A stretch of DNA of 50,904 nt, taken from NCBI GenBank assembly GCA_021734405.1, contig JAIPJA010000004.1, forward strand, positions 1 to 50,904. Direction: 5' to 3'. A program made the position numbers and the translations under genes. The stretch is from Minisyncoccota bacterium. Lineage in GTDB: Bacteria; Patescibacteriota; Patescibacteriia; Patescibacteriales; UBA12465. The notes beneath the pieces are model-generated. The model was not told the origin of the DNA. It saw only the letters and a list, made by a program, of their open reading frames with translations, and made no database searches. Position 1 is the first letter of the stretch, and the number at the start of each line of letters is the position of its first letter. Positions 39,471-49,560 of this stretch are shown here, piece after piece.

Positions 39471-40127
39471 ATGTCTAGAAATTTTTCAAAACATTCTTCT
39501 AAGAGCTCAGATTTTAAGAATCAAAAAGTAGCTATTATTATTTTAGCTGTGTGTTCTTTAGCTATTATTTTATTTAGCTTTTGGCAATTAAAGGATTCTA
39601 TTTATGGTCCTTTTTCTTTTGAAGATCAGTATCAGCAATTAGCTAGTTTGGATAATTTACCTCAAGGTACTTGCCAAGGAGAAAACTGTGTCAATGAAGA
39701 AGAGTTGAAAAATAAAGATACAGATGGAGATGGCTTAAATGACTGGGAAGAGTTAAATTTTTATATGACCTCTCCTTATTTAGAAGACACTGATAGCGAT
39801 GGCATAAATGATAAGCTGGAAGTTGAAAGCAATTCTAACCCCAATTGTCCCAGTGGGCAAAATTGTGATCAAGCAGAAATAGTAAGCACTAATAATGATT
39901 TACAAAATGCATTACTTGATTTACAGCTTCAAGATGAGCAAATACAATTAGACCTTAATACTACTGGAGATAATCCTTTAGAAGCTATTATAAGCGGGGA
40001 GGCTGATGCTAATTCTTTAAGAAGTCTTTTAATTGAAGCTGGCATGGAAGCTGATATGGTCAACGCTTTTACTGATGAAGAACTATTAACCATTTATAAC
40101 GAGACTCTCTCTGAACAGTCTTTTTAG
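39471..40127 (+). CDS. membrane-anchored protein with TSP3-type calcium-binding repeats
   Basis: 218 aa; TM near N-terminus; DTDGDGLNDWEELNFYMTSPYLEDTDSDGINDKLEVESNSNP. Confidence 0.75.
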   Translation: MSRNFSKHSSKSSDFKNQKVAIIILAVCSLAIILFSFWQLKDSIYGPFSFEDQYQQLASLDNLPQGTCQGENCVNEEELKNKDTDGDGLNDWEELNFYMTSPYLEDTDSDGINDKLEVESNSNPNCPSGQNCDQAEIVSTNNDLQNALLDLQLQDEQIQLDLNTTGDNPLEAIISGEADANSLRSLLIEAGMEADMVNAFTDEELLTIYNETLSEQSF

Positions 40128-40146
40128 TATTTTTTAAATAAAAACA

Positions 40147-43100
40147 ATGAAAAAACAAGAGCGTAATTTTTTTAGAAAAAAAGTAATTGTTAAAGTACTT
40201 ATTCTTTTTATTTTATCAGTTTTAATATTTTCACCAGCTAAACCCGCTAAAGCTCAGGCTGCTGTTGGTATTTTAAGCTCTATTCCGCAAACCTTTAGTG
40301 ATTTATGGAAAAATGCTAAACAGTTGGCAAAAGACGCCCTTAATCAAACGGCTTCTATGGCTTTAAATAGGACAATTAGAAATACTTTAAATAGATTAGC
40401 TTATGATGCTGCTGAAGATTTAATGAGTGGGGGAGAGGGGCAACAACCTAAAATAGTTACTAAAAACTGGGGTGATTATTTTAAAGATATAGGTGATGCA
40501 GCTGCTGGAGATTTCTTGGATGGTTTAAATTCTTGGACTAAAATGGATTTATGTGAACCTAATTTAGATGTTAAATTAGGTATTGGTTTAGGTTTAGAAA
40601 GACAAATAAGGCCAGCAGAGCCAAATTGTAAAGCTAGTACTATGGTAAATGCCTGGAAAGATGAATATCAAAGGCTTCGTGATATGCAAAGCGAGGATTT
40701 TATGCAAAAATTTATGGGGTTTTTAAAACCTGAAGCTAATAGTTTAACTGTGAGTTTAAGCGTTTTTCAAGGTTTAGAAGAAAAGAAAACTGTGGCTTAT
40801 GAAGATGCCAAAAATTATACTACTGCTACTCAAGGGGAAAGCCAAGATGCTACTACTGATGCCGGAGATCAACAAACTGATTTAGCTGGCAGGGCTCGTT
40901 GGAAATCATTATCAGCTGAAGAGCAATTAAATGAGAGTATAGGTAAATTTACTGGTAATGCCTTAGTGGACGCTGCTAATGTCTTTTTAAATCAATTGGC
41001 TTTAAAAGCTTATGAAAAAGGGATGAAGGCTTTAATGGATAGAGGCGATAATAGTTCAGTGGCCTCTAATGTTACGAGGGAGTCTAATTTTTTAAATCCT
41101 GAAGCAGACAGTTCTAGTGTTAATAGAGCCAAGGTTCAAGCTGAGCTTAGAGAAATTCTTGAACCCCGTTTCGATACTAGGGGTGATTTTGATATTTTAG
41201 CCACACTTTCAACTTGTCCAGATTTGGGTAACACTAAAAATCCTATATCAGCTGATAATTGTGTTATTGATGAAGACTTTAGAGAAGCAATAGCTGATCA
41301 AAAAACTGTAGGTGAAGCCATGGAAAGTGGCTATCTTCATAAAGACTGGGTTTTTGGTGGAGCCGTAATTAGTTCAAAAATAAACTATAATGAGGGTTAT
41401 TCAGCTAGATCACTGATGATACTTAGGAAATATAGAATTATTCCTTTAGGCTGGGAAGAAGCTTTAAATAGAGCTTATAAAACAGGAGGCGTGACTGCTA
41501 CCTTACAAGACTTAGTGTCCTGTTTTGATCCTAATGATAAATATAATACCTTTAGCCAGGGATTTCCTGTAAATGCTGGTTGGTGTCAAGGACTGGTTGA
41601 TCCAAAATGGGTCTTAAAGGCCCCGTCTAATTATTGTGCTAAGCTAGGTAATGGTTATGTTTTATCTGAAGAAGTAATGCCAGCTACAGGGGATGAAGAA
41701 AATAGGGAAGACAGTCAGTTACATGTAACTAGAAATACAGATTATTGTGCTGATAGTCAAAGCTGTATTAAAGAAAAAAGTGATGGTACTTGTGAGGCCT
41801 ATGGCTATTGTACTGAAGAAAAAAGAACTTGGAATTTTAATAGTGATGATTGTGAGCCAGTCTATAACACTTGTGAAACCTTTAAGAAGGTAGGGGATGG
41901 ACAAAGCGTGTCTTATTTAAAAAATACTTTAAATTATGCTGGTTGTGATGCTGACAGTGTAGGTTGTAAGAGTTATGCTGATACTGGTATATATTTTGCT
42001 GATAATGATAATTTAAAATGGAATTCTAGTAGTTTGTTATTTTTAAATCATAATACTGAGAGTTGTATAGAAGAAGATGAGGGCTGTGATGAGCTTATAC
42101 GAATTAGAGATAATTACGGTCATAACTTTATAACTAACGGTAATTTTGAACAGACTGATGAAAAGTATTGGTGGAATTGTGAGCAGGGTACCTATGATAA
42201 TTGTTTAGATTCAGGCTATAGAAGCCTTAAGTCAGGTATTATAGGTACTAATTATTTAGATGATTTGATAAGTGATTTTGAAGTTGAGGTTGGTCCTTCA
42301 GACTATAACATCTCTGGCAATACTTATACTTTTTCTTTTTATGCCAAAGATTGTTCGGATGATGATGCTTTTGGTTTTAAAGGTACATTTAACAATAATC
42401 CTATAATTTTAACAGAAGATAATTTAACTGATAGTACTTCTTGGAAATATTATCGACTTTCCTATACTTTTCCAGCTGGTCAGTATTTAGGCAATACAGT
42501 TAGAGTTTTTATTACCCCTGACAGTGAGTGTACTGTTGATCAATTAAAGTTAGAGTTAGGTAATAAAGGTACAGTTTATACTGAATATGGATATAGTAAT
42601 TTGTTTTATCAAAAAATGTTGCCTGAGTATATGTGGGAGACTTGTTATGTTAACCCTTATTCTGGTAATACTGATTTTAGTTTGAAAAATGATGCTCCTG
42701 ATGTTTGTGATGATTTTGCTAGAATGTGTAATGAAGATGAGGTTGGTTGTGATATGTATACTTCAGTTAAAAACCCGACTGATCAAGTAGCTGCTAAAGT
42801 AGCCACTTCTGATTATTGTAGGGAAGAATGTAATAATTACGACTTATATATTCAGCAAGATAATTATTTATTTTCTAAAAAAACGGAAACTTTTATTCTA
42901 GAAACAGCCGATACTTGTTCGGCTTCAGTTGTAGGTTGCAGTGAGTTTACTAACTTAGATAAATTAGCTCAAGGCGGAGAAGCTAAAGAGTACTATAAAA
43001 CTCTAAGGCAATGTATTGAGCCAGCTTCAGGCTCCTGTGCTAATTTCTACACCTGGGAAGGCTCAGCAGAAAGTGGTTATCAATTAAAGTCATATACTTT

Positions 43101-46100
43101 AAAAACAGGCGCTGGTAATGAACCAGCTGTGACTGAAATAGACAATGCTTTATGTAATGAAACAATATTTAAACGTTTACCAGGTCATCCTGAATATAAT
43201 CCAGATTGTTATGAGTTTTATAATACTGATGGAGATACCAGTTATCATTTATATTCTAGAACTATAACCTGTTCAGATAATTGTCACCCCTATAGATTAA
43301 GTGATAAAAATATTGATTATGAATATAGTCAAGCTGAGTGTAATGCTTTAGGAAATCAGGCAAATTGGAATAGCAATGAGGAAGTTTGTTATTACTGTAA
43401 AAATAATGGCAAATGGGATAGTGCTCAACAGGCTTGTATATATCAAGCTGTCCCAGGACTAGGAGAAAGTTGTTTGGCTAGCGATAATAAGTGTAGGGAA
43501 TATAATGGTAACAGTGGTAGTAATGTTAGAATAGTTTCCAGTTATGATTTTAATGTTAGTAAGGAAGGGTGGTATACTCCTAGTTGTTATTTAGGCACTG
43601 TTCTTTCTTCAGAGTCTTTAAATAGAGGAGGTAAGTCTTTAAAGTTTCAATATGTAACTGACTGTGGGGAGACTCCAGCTAAAGCGCATCCTATTATAAA
43701 AACAGCTTTAGCGGCAGGAATGACAAATCCTATTATAGTAAATAAAGTAGGCACTAGCGTCAGACAAGGAAGATCTTATGTAATTAAATTTTTAGCTAAA
43801 GCCACAGAGGACATAAACTTAAAGGTTTATTTTGAAAATCAAGCTGAAGACACTCAAGAATTTAATGTGTTAGGAGGTGGTGAAGATGGTGTTACTGTTA
43901 TAGGGGATAATAACTGGCATTCTTATGAGCTTAACTTAGCTTCTTTAGATCACTCTGTAGGCCCAGATGAATTATTAGTGATAAAGGATGCAAATAATCC
44001 TTTTGTTGATGACTTTTTCTATATAGACGATATTGTCCTAACTGAAGTAACTGATAAGTATTATTTAATTGCTGATTCTTGGAATACACCAGAGAGTTGT
44101 TATTATGACATTATAGGTAACTATCAAGGGGTAAACTATAATTTAGGTTGTAGCTCTTATTTAAGTGGAGACAATTCCCTAGTTTATTTAAGACAGTTTA
44201 GTAAGCTGTGCCAGGATTCAGCCGTGGGCTGTGATTTAATGGTTGATACTAAAAATACCTCTGATTATTTAAGTAGTACCTATAATGATGAAGATGGTAA
44301 TGGTTGTGATAATGATGGAGAAGATTGTGTAGAAATAGAAGCAGATGAATATATTTACGCTGTCTATAGCCCAGATAAAACTTGCTCCGAAGGTGATAAA
44401 GGTTGTCAAAGACTAGGTGCTAGCTATAACTTAGGCGATGGTTTAACTTTTAGAGATATATATTTAAAAAATAATCCTGATAAATACGATAGCATTTTAT
44501 GTAGCGCTAGCACTGTTGATTGTGAGTCTTGGATAAACGATAGTGGTAATACAGTTTTCTTTAAAGATCCAGGCGAGCAAGTTTGCGAGTGGCGGCCTGA
44601 TAGCACTGGACAAAATTGGTCCTGGTTTAAAAAGACTAGCAAGCGTTGTGATGGTAATAATAATAAGATAGCTGATGAGTTTGAAAATATTTGTGTAAAT
44701 AGTTCTGATTGCTATATTAGCAATGCTACTTTAGATGAATGTAGTAGTGATGAAGATTGTCGCTTAAATGTTTGTAATAATGCAAGTGTTTGCACTTTAA
44801 GTGGTGTTAGTTGCGACCCTAATAATCCTTGTGATAATACTAATATTTGTGTCTCTGGCCATTGTGCTAATTCTTGTATAGGTGCTACTGAAGATTTTGA
44901 GTGTGACGTTGAGAGTGAAAAAACTTTTGGCTTTGGTGGTAGAGGTAATTTAGTTTATCAACCATCTGAGTGGACAGGGCTTTGTGAGGCTTCAGCTTCA
45001 ACCTGTACTGAATACATTGATCCTTTAAGTTCTTATGTGGTTGATGAGATTGTTAATCCTACTTTTTCTGATATGAATGGGGATGGTCAGTTGGGTGATT
45101 TTTGGAATCCTAATGTTAATAATGACTATGATCAAAATTTAGCTTTAAGAGCAAATAAAATTTATACCTTTGGTTTGGAGGTTTCTCCTAATCTTGTTGA
45201 CGATATTTCAGCTATTCCAGATAATATTATTAGTATTCAATGTGGTAATGGTGCGACTATGAGGCAAATAAAAACAGATAATACCTTAGATATAGTAACA
45301 CAAATTCTTGGTATAACTGGTGAGCAAGCTAATAATCATATAAATTTTAAATTTATCTCACCTCAAGAGGATGGCGCTTGCAAGGCTCATATATATACTA
45401 ATAATTTAGATGAGAATCAACAGAGAGGTATAAAATTTATATTAAAAGAGTCAGTTATTGATTATAGGTTAGCTAAAGAGTTAGATAGAAATTCTTGTAA
45501 CGGAATTACTGATATTGAAAATGGTTGTATATTATTTAATGAAAGAACTACTAGTGGGGATAGTTATAAGGAATTAACTTGGACCGCTTATGATAGCTAT
45601 ATTAGTTTTAACAAGGCTCCGCAACCAGGTGGCAGTTATGATGTCAAGAATGCCAATAGTTTAATAAAGGTGAGACCAGATAGAGTTTGTGCTTCTTGGT
45701 TAGCTTGTGAGAGTAGAGGTTTTGATAAAAATGGTAATGAAGTTTGTTATGACGTTATAGACTGTGATAGTTTAGATGTAAATGGTAATTGTGCTAATAG
45801 ACTTGAGTCACCAGAAGGTATTAGAACTTTTAATAGTTCTAGAGACAAAAATGCTTCTGGCTATAGTTTACTTGGCAGTTTCTTTATTAGCAACATGAAA
45901 GAGTTGGGTAATAATTTAGATAGTGCTCATTATGATTTTGAGACAGGTGAAGACCAATCTTTTACTGGTGATGATATTAGAATAATAATAGAACCTATAC
46001 CTGACCCTAGCATTGCAGTTAGTTATCCAGCTCATGGTTTAGGATTTTTAGAAATAAAAGGTAGTCAAGGAGCTTCTTCTTCAGTTTTAGCCGTGCAAAG

Positions 46101-48489
46101 GAACAAGAAGTATATAATAAATTATTTAGTAAATTCTTCTTCCTTAGTTTCAGGTGATAAGGTAGTTATGTCTATTATGGGAGTTGATAATTCTGGCAAT
46201 GAAGATACCATGTTCCAGGTGGAGCATGCAACTAGAGGCTGGGAAAGAAAGGTTTACGAATTTACTCCTACTTTTGCTGATAAAATAAGGATTAAGTTCA
46301 ATACCAAGACTGGAGTTCCTAACAATCCTTTCTACATAGATGATGTAAATATTGAAACAGCTTTAGTTTATAAAGAAGAAAATGGTAATAAAGACTATAT
46401 TTCTAAATCTTGTCGTCTTTATCCTAAGCAAGATAGTTTGAGTTGTCAGAGTACAGCTCAAAGTGTGATTGCTAATGGTTGGGAGGGTTATTGTCTACAA
46501 AGAGACCCTTATCACCCAGATATATGTTTAATGTGGTATCCAGTTGATGTTATAAGTAGCCAAACTGGCTCTACAGCTGAGAAGAATTCAGGTTATAAGG
46601 GTAAAACCCCTCTTTGGTATTGTACTGAGGCTGATGCTAATTTTGTGTTGGCGGAGAGGAGGTTGGGGGTTGAGATTGGTTATACTTTTTCCGATATATA
46701 TAATAATGGTCCTAATGGTTGTCCGGAGTATGACTGTGATATAAAGCCTCGTGAGAATTTTTCAGGTGGTACCTGGAATTGTCCAGACACCTCAACAAAT
46801 TGGCCTCAAAAAATTATATGTGAAGACAACTGTGACTCTAAATGTAGATCAGTTGCATCTAGTTTTTATGCTCCAGGGTTTAATTTTGAAAATGGTAGTG
46901 GGTGTGATAATTGTCAAAGTGCTCAGATAGTTGTGTATTGTGCAAGTCAAGAGGTCTGTGACACTATTGATCCTAATAATAATAATTTTTCAAAAAATTG
47001 GATAGTTAGTGCTCCAGGCAATGAATATCAGGAATATGTTTCCCCTGGGCATGTTGAATATTATTGCGGTAGCAATGAATATGTATTCATCCATGCACAG
47101 AGACCTAAATGCGCAGGAACAACTGAAGCTAATATAAATAGAGTTTGTTTGCCAGATGGACAGGATTTATTACAAGAAATAGATAATTTAAATTTTGAAG
47201 ATCCTGATTTTGAAATTTGTCAAGATCCGCAGACTCCAGATAATAATATTGATCATTTTATTTGTGAGAGAGGACAAAAATGTAACCAAATTCCACGTTT
47301 TAATGAAGGCTGGTATCCTTATGAGGGAGATATAGAGCAACTATTGGAAGAAATAAGACCAGAAGATGTTTATTATGGCGAAAGTATTCCCGGGGAGGAT
47401 AAGCTTAAAGTTTATGATTATAATACAAGTAGTTTATATAATCTAAACCAATATGAGTTTGAATGTAATAAGATGGTGCAAGTAGTTGAGTCTAATGGTA
47501 ATAATACAGCTTGGGCAGTTAGATCTCAAGATAGCACTGTTACTTCAACTCCAGCTTTTTTCTTAAATCCATATTATACTGATTTACAAGGTTACGGCTA
47601 TGATGCTTCTGACCCTCCTTTTGGTTCAGCCTCTTTACAATCTGGCTGGAATGACAATGCTGTGAATTTTAGAGTAAGGGTTAATTATCAAAATAGTACT
47701 TCGTTTGCTGGCTTGCCTTACGGTTGCAATGACCAAGGCACTGGAAGCTGTGCAAGGCTGGGATTTTGTAGTGATGCCCCTGAAGTTTTATGTATATATA
47801 ATGATAATAAGGTGGATGAGCTAGTTTGTGCGAATGGTACTTGCGAACTGTTAGGTTTGAAGCCTAGTTATACCTTTGATAATGCTAAAGAGATTTTAAA
47901 AACCTTTTTCTTAAAAACATATAGCACTTTAGAGTTTAATGACAGTAAATGGGTGGCTGACAATGATCCTAATAGTGGCTTTGATTTCAGTTATCCAGGA
48001 AGCCCCACTACAACTAGTATTTTTGCTGTTGGGGGTATGTGTGAAGATGGAGAAAGGACTGACCAAAACGCTTGGTGTTATATACCTCCGGAAATAGAAA
48101 ACATTAGACTGGAAAAAGATGGTGCTACAGTTGATTTAGTACAAGAAGGAGCAACCAGTGGCTACGACGTTGTACAATCAGGTGAATATCAGTTGAAGTT
48201 TAATACTATAATTGATAGAGAGCAAGCACCTTTAGGAGATATTATTATTGATTGGGGTGAAGGACCGGCTCAGACTATTTCTAATCAAGACTATCATCCT
48301 GACCCAGATTTCCCTCATATTATTACTCATAGCTACATTAACCCTAGTGGGCTTAAGAATATAAAAATTCAGATATCAGATAACTGGGGCTTTAATCGTT
48401 GTTGTGCTCCGTCACACGATACACCTTGTACATATAGAGATCTTAATAGTGTCACTTGTCCGGATCAGTGTCCTTGCGACGCTAGTTAA
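40147..48489 (+). CDS. giant secreted Cys-rich modular surface protein
   Basis: 2780 aa; signal peptide VKVLILFILSVLIFSPAKPAKAQA; recurring C-x6-C motifs; several jelly-roll/CBM-like modules; PKD-like C-terminus. Confidence 0.75.
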   Translation: MKKQERNFFRKKVIVKVLILFILSVLIFSPAKPAKAQAAVGILSSIPQTFSDLWKNAKQLAKDALNQTASMALNRTIRNTLNRLAYDAAEDLMSGGEGQQPKIVTKNWGDYFKDIGDAAAGDFLDGLNSWTKMDLCEPNLDVKLGIGLGLERQIRPAEPNCKASTMVNAWKDEYQRLRDMQSEDFMQKFMGFLKPEANSLTVSLSVFQGLEEKKTVAYEDAKNYTTATQGESQDATTDAGDQQTDLAGRARWKSLSAEEQLNESIGKFTGNALVDAANVFLNQLALKAYEKGMKALMDRGDNSSVASNVTRESNFLNPEADSSSVNRAKVQAELREILEPRFDTRGDFDILATLSTCPDLGNTKNPISADNCVIDEDFREAIADQKTVGEAMESGYLHKDWVFGGAVISSKINYNEGYSARSLMILRKYRIIPLGWEEALNRAYKTGGVTATLQDLVSCFDPNDKYNTFSQGFPVNAGWCQGLVDPKWVLKAPSNYCAKLGNGYVLSEEVMPATGDEENREDSQLHVTRNTDYCADSQSCIKEKSDGTCEAYGYCTEEKRTWNFNSDDCEPVYNTCETFKKVGDGQSVSYLKNTLNYAGCDADSVGCKSYADTGIYFADNDNLKWNSSSLLFLNHNTESCIEEDEGCDELIRIRDNYGHNFITNGNFEQTDEKYWWNCEQGTYDNCLDSGYRSLKSGIIGTNYLDDLISDFEVEVGPSDYNISGNTYTFSFYAKDCSDDDAFGFKGTFNNNPIILTEDNLTDSTSWKYYRLSYTFPAGQYLGNTVRVFITPDSECTVDQLKLELGNKGTVYTEYGYSNLFYQKMLPEYMWETCYVNPYSGNTDFSLKNDAPDVCDDFARMCNEDEVGCDMYTSVKNPTDQVAAKVATSDYCREECNNYDLYIQQDNYLFSKKTETFILETADTCSASVVGCSEFTNLDKLAQGGEAKEYYKTLRQCIEPASGSCANFYTWEGSAESGYQLKSYTLKTGAGNEPAVTEIDNALCNETIFKRLPGHPEYNPDCYEFYNTDGDTSYHLYSRTITCSDNCHPYRLSDKNIDYEYSQAECNALGNQANWNSNEEVCYYCKNNGKWDSAQQACIYQAVPGLGESCLASDNKCREYNGNSGSNVRIVSSYDFNVSKEGWYTPSCYLGTVLSSESLNRGGKSLKFQYVTDCGETPAKAHPIIKTALAAGMTNPIIVNKVGTSVRQGRSYVIKFLAKATEDINLKVYFENQAEDTQEFNVLGGGEDGVTVIGDNNWHSYELNLASLDHSVGPDELLVIKDANNPFVDDFFYIDDIVLTEVTDKYYLIADSWNTPESCYYDIIGNYQGVNYNLGCSSYLSGDNSLVYLRQFSKLCQDSAVGCDLMVDTKNTSDYLSSTYNDEDGNGCDNDGEDCVEIEADEYIYAVYSPDKTCSEGDKGCQRLGASYNLGDGLTFRDIYLKNNPDKYDSILCSASTVDCESWINDSGNTVFFKDPGEQVCEWRPDSTGQNWSWFKKTSKRCDGNNNKIADEFENICVNSSDCYISNATLDECSSDEDCRLNVCNNASVCTLSGVSCDPNNPCDNTNICVSGHCANSCIGATEDFECDVESEKTFGFGGRGNLVYQPSEWTGLCEASASTCTEYIDPLSSYVVDEIVNPTFSDMNGDGQLGDFWNPNVNNDYDQNLALRANKIYTFGLEVSPNLVDDISAIPDNIISIQCGNGATMRQIKTDNTLDIVTQILGITGEQANNHINFKFISPQEDGACKAHIYTNNLDENQQRGIKFILKESVIDYRLAKELDRNSCNGITDIENGCILFNERTTSGDSYKELTWTAYDSYISFNKAPQPGGSYDVKNANSLIKVRPDRVCASWLACESRGFDKNGNEVCYDVIDCDSLDVNGNCANRLESPEGIRTFNSSRDKNASGYSLLGSFFISNMKELGNNLDSAHYDFETGEDQSFTGDDIRIIIEPIPDPSIAVSYPAHGLGFLEIKGSQGASSSVLAVQRNKKYIINYLVNSSSLVSGDKVVMSIMGVDNSGNEDTMFQVEHATRGWERKVYEFTPTFADKIRIKFNTKTGVPNNPFYIDDVNIETALVYKEENGNKDYISKSCRLYPKQDSLSCQSTAQSVIANGWEGYCLQRDPYHPDICLMWYPVDVISSQTGSTAEKNSGYKGKTPLWYCTEADANFVLAERRLGVEIGYTFSDIYNNGPNGCPEYDCDIKPRENFSGGTWNCPDTSTNWPQKIICEDNCDSKCRSVASSFYAPGFNFENGSGCDNCQSAQIVVYCASQEVCDTIDPNNNNFSKNWIVSAPGNEYQEYVSPGHVEYYCGSNEYVFIHAQRPKCAGTTEANINRVCLPDGQDLLQEIDNLNFEDPDFEICQDPQTPDNNIDHFICERGQKCNQIPRFNEGWYPYEGDIEQLLEEIRPEDVYYGESIPGEDKLKVYDYNTSSLYNLNQYEFECNKMVQVVESNGNNTAWAVRSQDSTVTSTPAFFLNPYYTDLQGYGYDASDPPFGSASLQSGWNDNAVNFRVRVNYQNSTSFAGLPYGCNDQGTGSCARLGFCSDAPEVLCIYNDNKVDELVCANGTCELLGLKPSYTFDNAKEILKTFFLKTYSTLEFNDSKWVADNDPNSGFDFSYPGSPTTTSIFAVGGMCEDGERTDQNAWCYIPPEIENIRLEKDGATVDLVQEGATSGYDVVQSGEYQLKFNTIIDREQAPLGDIIIDWGEGPAQTISNQDYHPDPDFPHIITHSYINPSGLKNIKIQISDNWGFNRCCAPSHDTPCTYRDLNSVTCPDQCPCDAS

Positions 48490-48589
48490 ATAGAGGTTGT
48501 GGATAAAAATCTTTACACATTTTTAAATATGTGGTAAATTATATTTAGAAATAGATTCTTTAACATAAAATAAAAAAACGGAGGTTAAA

Positions 48590-48979
48590 ATGAAAACTAT
48601 ACTTGTTGTATTTCTTAGCTTTATAATGATGTTTCTGGGTTGCGGTAAAGATGAGCCAGTCAACCCGGACCCACCTGTTCCCAACCCGGAGTATATTATT
48701 ATCACGGTCAGAGCTGTTGATTCGCAGCTATTTGATTCTAAAATAGCCGTGCCAGCTTTAAACATGGAAAATAATTCGATGTCACGTGTAAATGATGACG
48801 ACCCTACTAGGGAGAAAAAAGTCGTATTCTCTTATGACGATTTCCATAACACCAGTCAGCTGGTTAAAGTCATGCTGATATTAGACCCTAATGGTGATGG
48901 AAAATCCCCTTGGGAGATTGTAGAACTCGAACAAAACATTTTAATTGACGAGGACAAGGTAATTGTCTTTAGTCAATGA
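48590..48979 (+). CDS. small lipoprotein, copy 1
   Basis: 129 aa; lipobox MMFLGCGK; DPNGDGK; preceded by GGAGG. Confidence 0.75.
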   Translation: MKTILVVFLSFIMMFLGCGKDEPVNPDPPVPNPEYIIITVRAVDSQLFDSKIAVPALNMENNSMSRVNDDDPTREKKVVFSYDDFHNTSQLVKVMLILDPNGDGKSPWEIVELEQNILIDEDKVIVFSQ

Positions 48980-49006
48980 AATGAGAAACATGTAACCCTC
49001 CTTTAT

Positions 49007-49038
49007 AACCCAGGTTGTTTTTTATACCTGGGTTTTTT
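49007..49038 (+). terminator. intrinsic terminator, lipoprotein copy 1
   Basis: AACCCAGG-N12-CCTGGGTT TTTT. Confidence 0.85.
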
Positions 49039-49120
49039 CCTGCCAAAAATTAATGTATTGTGATATTATTTAACTAATTAAAATAGATTCTTTAACATAA
49101 AACAAAAATGGAGGTATATT

Positions 49121-49510
49121 ATGAAACTTATATCTATTGTATTTTTGAGCTTTATGATGTTGTTTATGGGTTGCGAAAAAGATCCCGTGGATCCCGATCC
49201 ACCGGTTCCGCCTAATCCGGAGTTTATTACCTTAACGGTAAGAGCTGTTGATTCACATTTGCTTACTTCTAAATTAGCTGTGCCAGCTTTAGGCATGGAG
49301 AATAGAGTGATGCCAGCCGTGAGTCTTGACCCTGTGGTCACCGAGAAAAAGATTTTTTTTGATTATGAAGATTTTCATAACACTAGCCAGCTGATTAAAG
49401 TAGAGTTTATTCTCGATCCCGACGGTGACGGTAAAGCACCTTATGAGGTGTTTGAACTCGAACAAACGGTTCTTATTGACGAAGATAAGGTAATTGTCTT
49501 TAGTCAATAA
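49121..49510 (+). CDS. small lipoprotein, copy 2
   Basis: 129 aa; lipobox MLFMGCEK; DPDGDGK; C-terminal ELEQTVLIDEDKVIVFSQ shared with copy 1; preceded by GGAGG. Confidence 0.75.
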   Translation: MKLISIVFLSFMMLFMGCEKDPVDPDPPVPPNPEFITLTVRAVDSHLLTSKLAVPALGMENRVMPAVSLDPVVTEKKIFFDYEDFHNTSQLIKVEFILDPDGDGKAPYEVFELEQTVLIDEDKVIVFSQ

Positions 49511-49528
49511 CATGTAATCCTCCTTCAT

Positions 49529-49560
49529 AACCCAGGTGTTTCTTATACCTGGGTTTTTTC
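49529..49560 (+). terminator. intrinsic terminator, lipoprotein copy 2
   Basis: AACCCAGG-N11-CCTGGGTT TTTT. Confidence 0.85.

Noticed and set aside
40147-48489. Giant ORF as a polyketide/nonribosomal synthetase or a polymorphic toxin
   Set aside because: No KS/A/C/T domains, no RHS/YD repeats and no recognisable toxin C-terminus; Cys-rich and jelly-roll-like composition instead.
48523-48765. Antisense 80-aa ORF over lipoprotein copy 1, and the similar 49078-49341
   Set aside because: Their similarity to each other is explained by the underlying tandem duplication; the sense strand has SD, lipobox and terminator.
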